This document shows positions 56,365 through 62,486 of a stretch of 62,486 bases of DNA, piece after piece (position 1 is the first letter of the stretch; the number at the start of each line of letters is the position of its first letter). A program made the position numbers and the translations under genes. Source of the DNA: Planctomycetota bacterium (GTDB lineage Bacteria > Planctomycetota > Planctomycetia > Pirellulales > Pirellulaceae); NCBI GenBank assembly GCA_023430365.1, contig JAEZAS010000509.1:1-62486 (forward strand), written 5' to 3'. The notes under the pieces are model-generated. The model was not told the origin of the DNA. It did not search any database and worked only from the letters and a program-made list of their open reading frames with translations.

Positions 56365-58149
56365 TCAGTTCTTGGCCTTCAGCCGGGCGAGAGCCTCCTG
56401 GATCTGTTTCGCCTTGTCGCTGTTCTTGCTCTTCGATTTCGACGTTGAGACCTTGGATGTCGCTTTGCCGACAGTCAAACCTTTGAGTTTTGAATCCAAG
56501 AGTTCAAAATCCGAGACGTCCAAGATCTCCGGGCCTTTGTCATCCGCCGCAATGAACTCGGTGGCCTCCGAGGCATCGAACAAGTCCAGCCGCTGCTCGT
56601 CGACATCGACGCCCACGACGTACGTGCCTTCGGTCAGGACTTTGCGAGCCGGCTTACCGCCGTCCCCCCGGTCGAACTCAATCACGATCGGCAACTGCGA
56701 ACTCAGGTCGGCCGCCTGTCCGGGTTGCAGGACCGCGTGCTTGCCGTCGACCAGGTAGTTGAACGTCCCTTCGTACTGCGAATTGTCGATGGTCACTTCG
56801 ACCTTGACCGTCTTAAGTTCCCAGCCGCCGTCCTTGAGGACGAACTTGTACGTGCCGGTGCCGAGCGTGTACTTCTTGATCGCGCCTCCGTTGCCGGGGT
56901 CGAACGAGATGACGTAGCTCTTCTCCAGCCGCTGGCTCTGCCCCGGCCCGATGGTGTAGGGATACGGCCCGAGGTTGTAGTTGATCGTCTGTCCATTCTC
57001 TTCGGGATTGAGAATGACGGTGGTCGCCGTGCCGCTCGCGGTGCTATCGCTGAGCGGATCTTCCATCATTGGCATCCCGCTCACCTCGGCCAGGAAGCTG
57101 ACGGGATAGCCTGCGTTCTGACAGCCTTCCCACATGACGTCCCAAGGGTTTCCCGAATCCTGCGCGAGCTCCGAGAGCTTTCCGAGCTCATTGAATTTGT
57201 CCATCTGGGCGAGGTTGTCCTCCAAGCTCATTTTGAGCGGGGTGTCGCCCATCGCATCGAACTGGGCGGTGATCTCTTCCAGCCGCTTGTCCTTGCCGGG
57301 TCCTGTCAGCAGACCACTGGCAACATCGCGTTCGTACTCACCGAGGGCAATCCGCATATCGAGGGCCTTCTTGCCTTCGTCCGAGAGCTTGCCGCCATGC
57401 TTCTCTTTGAATTCCTTCATCTTCTCCGGATCGCCGGAGAGGACGGCTTCCGAAAAATCCTGCTCGGCTTGGGGGTCGGGCGGCTGCAACTTGGAAAGTT
57501 CGCTTTCAAGAGCCGCGTCGATCTTGCCGGATCCCTTCGAAGCTTCGTTTGCCTGGCGGGCATCGAATTCGGCGCTCATTCCGGACAATTCGTACGCGAC
57601 ACGCTCATTCGCTTTTGGAGTGGGACGCTGCTGGCGGACCACATTGCGCGCTGGAGTCGGCGCCGGCTTGCTAACGACGGGCCGCGGCTGTGGATTCTGT
57701 GGGTACTGGGGATACTGGGGTGTCGTGTATTGAGGTGGGTAGGTTCGATTGTCTTCTCGCCATCCGCGCGGGGGACGCTGCGGTCGATCTGGAGGTGGAA
57801 TTCGCGTGGCGATGTCGATGAGATCGACTACCAAAGGAGCCCACGGGAAGGGATCAGCGGGTTTGGTGGGCTTGCTCGGAGGCCGAGGCGGACGAGGCGG
57901 ACGAGGCGGCCAGTTTCCGACATCTCCCGCGTCACCACCGTCACTGGCATCGAGCGAGCCTCGGCGGAAACCGTTGTTCGGTCGACCGAAACTATTACGA
58001 TTGCCGCCCGAGTTCCATGAACTGTTATTGTTTCCTTGGTTGGAGAGTCCGCGAAAGAGATCGCCCAAGTTCTGTGCGTTGGCTAAGCGATCGGTTGCTA
58101 GAATCGCTATGGCCGTGACGGCCAGTAGCAATACTCGAGAGTGTGTCAT
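56365..58149 (-). CDS. Large secreted protein, function unknown
   Basis: A 594-residue protein. A signal peptide (R-V-L-L-L-A-V-T-A-I-A-I-L-A-T) is followed by an Asn/Gly/Ser-rich part, then a Pro/Arg-Pro-Pro-rich part (about residues 75-180). A helical acidic region (190-340) and two beta-rich repeats near 370-500 come next; both repeats share a G-T-Y-K-F-V / G-T-Y-V-V-G-type motif. The tail is Ser/Lys-rich. The layout recalls planctomycete envelope or matrix proteins. No enzyme motif is seen. It is divergent from the HTTM gene. Confidence 0.65.
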   Translation of the reverse strand: MTHSRVLLLAVTAIAILATDRLANAQNLGDLFRGLSNQGNNNSSWNSGGNRNSFGRPNNGFRRGSLDASDGGDAGDVGNWPPRPPRPPRPPSKPTKPADPFPWAPLVVDLIDIATRIPPPDRPQRPPRGWREDNRTYPPQYTTPQYPQYPQNPQPRPVVSKPAPTPARNVVRQQRPTPKANERVAYELSGMSAEFDARQANEASKGSGKIDAALESELSKLQPPDPQAEQDFSEAVLSGDPEKMKEFKEKHGGKLSDEGKKALDMRIALGEYERDVASGLLTGPGKDKRLEEITAQFDAMGDTPLKMSLEDNLAQMDKFNELGKLSELAQDSGNPWDVMWEGCQNAGYPVSFLAEVSGMPMMEDPLSDSTASGTATTVILNPEENGQTINYNLGPYPYTIGPGQSQRLEKSYVISFDPGNGGAIKKYTLGTGTYKFVLKDGGWELKTVKVEVTIDNSQYEGTFNYLVDGKHAVLQPGQAADLSSQLPIVIEFDRGDGGKPARKVLTEGTYVVGVDVDEQRLDLFDASEATEFIAADDKGPEILDVSDFELLDSKLKGLTVGKATSKVSTSKSKSKNSDKAKQIQEALARLKAKN

Positions 58150-58351
58150 GGCAAAGATTCCTCGACAGGGGTGAGACACAGTTTGGCCGGCCGACGCGTT
58201 GCGTGCGTGTCGCCAGACCACGATACTGGGGGGGCCCGCCCAATGTATACAGCCTCATGGCGTCTCGCAACGGTTGAAAAGTGCCCGGAAGGGTATTCAC
58301 CAGACTTACCCTCCGTTCCCGGGTCTCGTTCTTAGCCTCCTTCAGCTTCCC

Positions 58352-59995
58352 ATGACCGTTCCTGTAGTGAATCGTCGCTCTGCAACTAGCCGTTTCGCTA
58401 CCGAATGGTTGCGCCCCCTTCTCGCGATCGATACACGCAGCCTGGCGGCCTTCCGAATTGCCCTTGGCATACTGCTCCTTCTGGATTTGTGCGTTCGCGG
58501 CACGGATATCCTCTCGCACTACACGGACGTGGGAGTGCTGCCGCGCCCCGCGCGCATCACTTTGTATGAGTTTCGTGGCGAGACTTCGGCCCGTTTCTGG
58601 TGGTCGCTGCACATGATCAATGGGACGGGCTGGTTCCAGCTTGGGCTATTTTCCCTTGCTGCGTGCGTTGCCACCTGCCTGACACTCGGCTATCGCACGC
58701 GCATGGCGACATTCATGAGTTGGGCGCTATTGGTGTCGCTGCATAGCCGATTGCCGGGTGTGAACCAGGGAGGAGACATCCTCCTGCGGATGCTGCTGTT
58801 TTGGAGCATGTTCCTTCCCCTGGGCGCGACCGCGAGCGTCGATCGCTTCCGTTGGCCGGCCGATCGCGATCAACCGTCGCAGACGATTGCCTCACTGGGA
58901 AGCTTTGCAATGCTCGTACAAGTTCTGCTGGTCTATTGGTGTACGGCCTATGCCAAATTGGAACCGACCTGGACCCGCGACTTTTCTGCGATCTACTATG
59001 CCTTAGAGTTCGATATGTATGTGCGCCCTGTGGGGATCGTTCTACGCGAATACCCCGTCATCTGCCGCGTGCTTACGGGCATGACGCTGTGTCTTGAATT
59101 CTTCGGTCCCTTACTGCTACTGATTCCGGTCCGGACTTGGATATTTCGCTTGGTCGCGGTTGCATTGTTTTGGTCGTTTCATCTAGGCCTTGCTCTCTGC
59201 CTCGAACTGGGACTGTTTTCGTATGTTTCGATGACGGCCTGGTTGTTGTTCCTGCCAGGTCAGTTTTGGGATGGACTCTCGGCCCTGCTTCGCCGGGCGA
59301 GAGATTCGAGTGCGCTACTGCAATCAGTTCGGCTACAAGGAGCACTTGGCCTACTGAACCTGCTGCGACGTCCGGCCGCCCCCGTTTTCAAACTATCCTG
59401 GCCCGGCAATGTCTTTGTCGCATGCTGCCTGGCGATTGTGCTTCAAATCAACTTCGCATCGTTGCACAACCTGGAAGATCGACAGCGGACGATCGACGGT
59501 CCAGGGTGGATGCATGCGGTCACCGCCATCCTTCGGATCGAGCAGCGGTGGCTCATGTTCGCTCCGCGACCAGCACGGGCAGACGGCTGGTGCTTGATGC
59601 GCGGTGTGCTCATGGACGGAACCGAGGTAAATCTTTGGCAGCCTGAGCAACCATTGCCCTTCACCAAACCCACCTCAGTTCGCCGGCAATTTCCCAATCA
59701 CCGCTGGCGGAAATATGTCGTTCACCTCTGCTGGGATGCCGATGGCGAGCAACTGAGTTGTTTCTCCGACTGGCTTAGTTGGCGGTGGAATCTCTTCTAC
59801 AGCAATGGCCAGCCGGAACGCCAGGTACGCATGGTTGAAATCGTTTTCTACCACGAGGAAACCCCGCCCCCCGGGGAACCCGCGAAGCCGGTCCAAGCTT
59901 TCCTGCTCTGGAACTGGGATTACCTCGAAGGCAGAACACTAATGCCCGACGGAGAACCGGGAGAAATGCCGGAAGGTCGGCCGGAGGAACGCTGA
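58352..59995 (+). CDS. HTTM-domain membrane protein (gamma-carboxylase-like)
   Basis: A 547-residue protein. Multiple membrane helices cover residues 30-330 in the HTTM (horizontally transferred transmembrane) pattern: L-A-A-F-R-I-A-L-G-I-L-L-L-L-D, W-W-S-L-H, Y-R-T-R-M-A-T, and Y-W-C-T-A-Y-A-K-L with L-E-P-T-W. A soluble C-terminal part follows (W-M-H-A-V, R-W-L-M-F-A-P-R-P). The fold is shared with vitamin-K-dependent gamma-glutamyl carboxylase, but bacterial members have no proven substrate. The ATG at 58352 is chosen over the longer frame. Confidence 0.82.
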   Translation: MTVPVVNRRSATSRFATEWLRPLLAIDTRSLAAFRIALGILLLLDLCVRGTDILSHYTDVGVLPRPARITLYEFRGETSARFWWSLHMINGTGWFQLGLFSLAACVATCLTLGYRTRMATFMSWALLVSLHSRLPGVNQGGDILLRMLLFWSMFLPLGATASVDRFRWPADRDQPSQTIASLGSFAMLVQVLLVYWCTAYAKLEPTWTRDFSAIYYALEFDMYVRPVGIVLREYPVICRVLTGMTLCLEFFGPLLLLIPVRTWIFRLVAVALFWSFHLGLALCLELGLFSYVSMTAWLLFLPGQFWDGLSALLRRARDSSALLQSVRLQGALGLLNLLRRPAAPVFKLSWPGNVFVACCLAIVLQINFASLHNLEDRQRTIDGPGWMHAVTAILRIEQRWLMFAPRPARADGWCLMRGVLMDGTEVNLWQPEQPLPFTKPTSVRRQFPNHRWRKYVVHLCWDADGEQLSCFSDWLSWRWNLFYSNGQPERQVRMVEIVFYHEETPPPGEPAKPVQAFLLWNWDYLEGRTLMPDGEPGEMPEGRPEER

Positions 59996-60041
59996 ACCTA
60001 GCGAACGACTACCAGGAGTTGAAGGAACCACCACGGATTCC

Positions 60042-61127
60042 ATGGAGGGGAACGAAGACCCCGCGAGTTCCCAATTGGATGTACCGCTGGACGAAAGCAT
60101 CCATGGCTGTCACAACATCGCTATGCCGGCCGAATCCCCTCCGCAATTATCCTCACCAGGACACGACGCCACGGCCCGATTTCGGGGTCGGGTGCTCGTT
60201 GCGATCGCGGCGCTGCTGTGGAGCACCAGCGGGCTGTTTGCCAAGGCGCCGTACTTCGCGGGTTGGCCCGGACCGACGCTGGCGTTCTGGCGGGCCCTGT
60301 TTGCTTGCGTGATTCTGGTGCCGCTCGCGCTCTGGCATGTTTGCAACCGGCGCAGCGGCGAGCATCCGCTGTGGTCCTGGGCGCTGATTCCGATGACGCT
60401 GCTCTTTGCGGCGATGAACTACACCTATTTGACGGCGATGGCCGAGGGAAGCGCGGCGAACGCCATTTGGCTGCAGTGCACGGCGCCGGTGTGGGTGTTA
60501 CTGGTGGGGGTGTTTGTGTTTGGCGAACATTCATCCTGGCGCGACTGGGTGCTGATCGCCTTCGTGGCTGCGGGAGTGGGGCTGATCCTGATTTATGAGT
60601 CGCGCGGGGCGTCGTTGCCGGCGGTCCTGTGGGGACTAGCCGCGGGGGTGATGTATGCCGGCGTGGTTCTCTCGCTGCGGCAACTGCGGGCCTTCGATTC
60701 CGCGTGGCTCGCGATGCTGAACCACACGGTGACGGTGGCGGTCCTCATGCCGCTCGCCCTGCAGTGGATCGCCGATCCCCTGATCGCCGAGCGGGCTGCC
60801 TCGACGACCGCCGCTCCGCGACTCTTTCCGCAGGGGATACAATGGGTTTTGCTGGCGGCGTTCGGCATTTTGCAGATGGGGCTCCCCTATGTTCTGTTCG
60901 CCCGTGGCCTGCGGCACATTCCCGGGCACGAGGCGACGGCGATCGGCTTGCTCGAACCGATCGTGATGCCGATCTGGGTGCTGCTGGTTTGGGACCAGGC
61001 TCCGCGCTGGTGGACGATTGCCGGGGGCGGGCTCATCCTGGCGGGTCTTGCGCTGCGTTACGTGTTTGTTCCCCCCGCTCCCACCTTGCTGCCGCCCGAG
61101 GCGGTCGGGCTCGAAGACCCCAGTTGA
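60042..61127 (+). CDS. EamA/DMT family transporter
   Basis: A 361-residue protein with a 45-residue hydrophilic start, then about ten helices in two EamA repeats (A-A-L-L-W-S-T-S-G-L-F-A-K, A-G-V-M-Y-A-G-V-V-L-S-L-R-Q-L). The end of repeat 2, L-L-E-P-I-V-M-P-I-W-V-L-L-V-W, matches metabolite exporters of the RhaT/YedA type. It is unrelated in detail to the transporter at 16108. A later start (60124) is possible. It is 6 bases before the RluA-type gene, so it shares its transcript. Confidence 0.82.
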   Translation: MEGNEDPASSQLDVPLDESIHGCHNIAMPAESPPQLSSPGHDATARFRGRVLVAIAALLWSTSGLFAKAPYFAGWPGPTLAFWRALFACVILVPLALWHVCNRRSGEHPLWSWALIPMTLLFAAMNYTYLTAMAEGSAANAIWLQCTAPVWVLLVGVFVFGEHSSWRDWVLIAFVAAGVGLILIYESRGASLPAVLWGLAAGVMYAGVVLSLRQLRAFDSAWLAMLNHTVTVAVLMPLALQWIADPLIAERAASTTAAPRLFPQGIQWVLLAAFGILQMGLPYVLFARGLRHIPGHEATAIGLLEPIVMPIWVLLVWDQAPRWWTIAGGGLILAGLALRYVFVPPAPTLLPPEAVGLEDPS

Positions 61128-61133
61128 CCGACG

Positions 61134-62210
61134 ATGGCTGAGAAACCGTTTCGCAACTTCCACGTCGGCGACGAGTCGCGCAGCCAAACGCTTTCGACCG
61201 CCCTACGGCGATTTCTGCCCGATAAGTCCTGGAACCAGGTGAAAAAGCTGATCGGCGGTCGGCAGGTGCAGGTGAACGGCAATCTCTGCCTCGACGAAAA
61301 CCGCAAGGTGAAGGCTGGAGATGTCGTCAAAGTCTGGGATCATCCGCTGGCCAAACCTGCCGATGAGCGGGATGTGCGGATTCGTTACGTCGACGCCCAT
61401 CTGGTCGTCATCGAGAAGCCTGCCGGAGTCACCACGTTGCGACACGCCGAGGAGCGTCATTGGCCCGCCCGGCGAAAGCAACTCCAGCCGACGCTCGATG
61501 AACTGCTGCCGCTCGCACTGGCCCGCTACTTAGGTTGGAACACCAGTGAATCGACTTCGCCAACACGGCAGGCAGCGCCCCGACGGGGCCGCTCGTCCTC
61601 TCGCCGAGGGAGTCATAACGAAGCGGACCAACGAAGCCCCAAGCTGCCCACCGTGCGAGCCGTCCATCGCCTGGACCGCGACACGAGCGGCCTGATGGTG
61701 TTCGCTCGGACCACCGCGGCTGAACATGCTCTGATTGGCCTGTTCAGCAAGCACAAGATCCAGAGGGCCTACGTCGCAGTGGTCCATGGCCAGCCCCGGC
61801 CGCAGACGATCGAGTCCTACCTGGTCCGCGACCGAGGAGACGGTCTTCGTGGGAGCAGCCCGCAAGGAGCATCAGCCGAGGGAGCACAGCGGGCGATCAC
61901 GCATGTCGAGCCCCTGAAGGATCTCGGGGAATACAGCATCGTCCGCTGCCGACTCGAAACCGGCAGGACCCACCAGATCCGCATCCACTTGAGCGAGAAG
62001 GGACACATGCTCTGCGGGGAAAAGACCTACACCCATCCGCTGGGCGGCAAACCAGCCGTAGATAAGAGTGGTGCTCCGCGGCAGGCGCTGCACGCGGCGG
62101 AACTGGGCTTCGTTCACCCGATCACCGGCGAGACTCTGGCGTTTCGCACACCGGTGCCGCAAGACCTTGCCTCGTGGCTAAAACGTCTCAGGTCAACCAA
62201 GCACGACTAA
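61134..62210 (+). CDS. RluA-family pseudouridine synthase
   Basis: A 358-residue RNA-modifying enzyme. It has an N-terminal S4 domain (W-N-Q-V-K-K-L-I-G-G-R-Q-V-Q-V-N-G), then the catalytic V-H-R-L-D-R-D-T-S-G-L-M-V-F-A with the essential Asp, R-A-Y-V-A-V-V-H-G and T-G-R-T-H-Q-I-R-I-H. An extra 35-residue Arg/Ser-rich insert (about residues 135-170) precedes the catalytic motif. It resembles RluD/RluC, which modify 23S rRNA. The exact target site cannot be told. Confidence 0.9.
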   Translation: MAEKPFRNFHVGDESRSQTLSTALRRFLPDKSWNQVKKLIGGRQVQVNGNLCLDENRKVKAGDVVKVWDHPLAKPADERDVRIRYVDAHLVVIEKPAGVTTLRHAEERHWPARRKQLQPTLDELLPLALARYLGWNTSESTSPTRQAAPRRGRSSSRRGSHNEADQRSPKLPTVRAVHRLDRDTSGLMVFARTTAAEHALIGLFSKHKIQRAYVAVVHGQPRPQTIESYLVRDRGDGLRGSSPQGASAEGAQRAITHVEPLKDLGEYSIVRCRLETGRTHQIRIHLSEKGHMLCGEKTYTHPLGGKPAVDKSGAPRQALHAAELGFVHPITGETLAFRTPVPQDLASWLKRLRSTKHD

Positions 62211-62486
62211 CGCTGCCGTGCGAGTTTGGCGGAAAACAAACAGTTACCTTTGGTGCAGGAAATGCAGTATAGTGCGGGCCGGGCAACTGGGACGCGCGCT
62301 AAGCGACGCCCTGTCAGACAGTTGCGTCGATTTATCGTCATCCGCAGAATCTGTTGGAGCGCTCGGGCTCTGGCCGTTCGGTGGCGGCCTGATGACCGGT
62401 CCGGTCGTCCAAGGCCCGGTCGATCGGGGGTGCGCGGTTAGGCCTTTCGAGTCACGTCTGCACGAAGTCGGTTCATGAACGCAATC
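62211..62486. other. Gene-free end of window
   Basis: No convincing gene. TATAGT at 62268-62273 could be a -10 box, with a weak -35 (TTTGGT or TTACCT near 62245-62254), pointing to a gene beyond the window edge. Confidence 0.35.

Noticed and set aside
1..62486. CRISPR array, rRNA operon or prophage
   Set aside because: No regularly spaced direct repeats with unique spacers, no rRNA-like sequence, and no phage structural or integrase genes were seen.

Overview
The window is GC-rich bacterial chromosome, most probably from a planctomycete of the Pirellula/Blastopirellula type. The evidence is indirect but consistent: a zinc-protease lipoprotein with a C-terminal LecA-like domain, a DUF1559-like lipoprotein, FHA, Ser/Thr-kinase and ECF-sigma genes side by side, a Pup/UBact-type modifier with its ligase, a split Tad pilus locus, an infC without rpmI-rplT, and intergenic DNA packed with families of short palindromes. 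There is no rRNA, prophage or CRISPR. One tRNA (Leu, CAG) is present.

Layout. 0.2-6 kb: a membrane protein, a metalloprotease lipoprotein whose 5' end carries a repeat element, dprA, rsfS and a Tat-exported TIM-barrel protein. 5.9-6.4 kb: an ECF-type promoter, a long leader, a 12-codon ORF behind a very strong Shine-Dalgarno, and a terminator. 6.6-17.5 kb: housekeeping and membrane genes (infC, NfeD-like plus flotillin, nagB, glpG, CinA-C amidase, DMT exporter). 18-26.2 kb: a plus-strand signalling block of a coiled-coil anchor, FHA/TPR protein, membrane Ser/Thr kinase, membrane partner, ECF sigma factor, AIM24 protein and anti-sigma-like protein. 26.2-32.4 kb, minus strand: a Tad/Flp pilus locus (flp, prepilin peptidase, TadE, CpaB, CpaC, CpaE) with no TadA, TadB or TadC. 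33-37 kb: tRNA-Leu, rhodanese, a second ECF sigma factor with a long structured leader, and a hemerythrin-like protein. 37-49.5 kb: a HisA-like protein, two tandem TPR-cyclophilins, rsmD-pyrF, pcm with an MBL hydrolase, a vWA protein, and a sugar isomerase/phosphoesterase/propeller run. 49.5-52.1 kb, minus strand: ubact-pafA-YedY-like, with overlapping genes. 52.3-53.1 kb: a RAYT transposase bracketed by perfect inverted REPs. 53.2-62.5 kb: cupin, cysK, AlkD-like, a large secreted protein, an HTTM protein, a second DMT exporter and an RluA-type pseudouridine synthase.

The most unusual signals are: (1) a Pup-ligase homologue carrying an insertion of about 110 residues with membrane-spanning helices, encoded directly after and overlapping a 55-residue Pup-like protein ending in Gly-Gly-Glu; (2) several palindrome families whose stems vary with compensating changes while the loops and flanks stay fixed, one of them always in convergent pairs with GNRA-like loops; (3) three promoter-like sites of the form (G/A)AACCYTT then GTCTA at identical spacing, in front of a putative small RNA, an ECF sigma locus and the membrane kinase.
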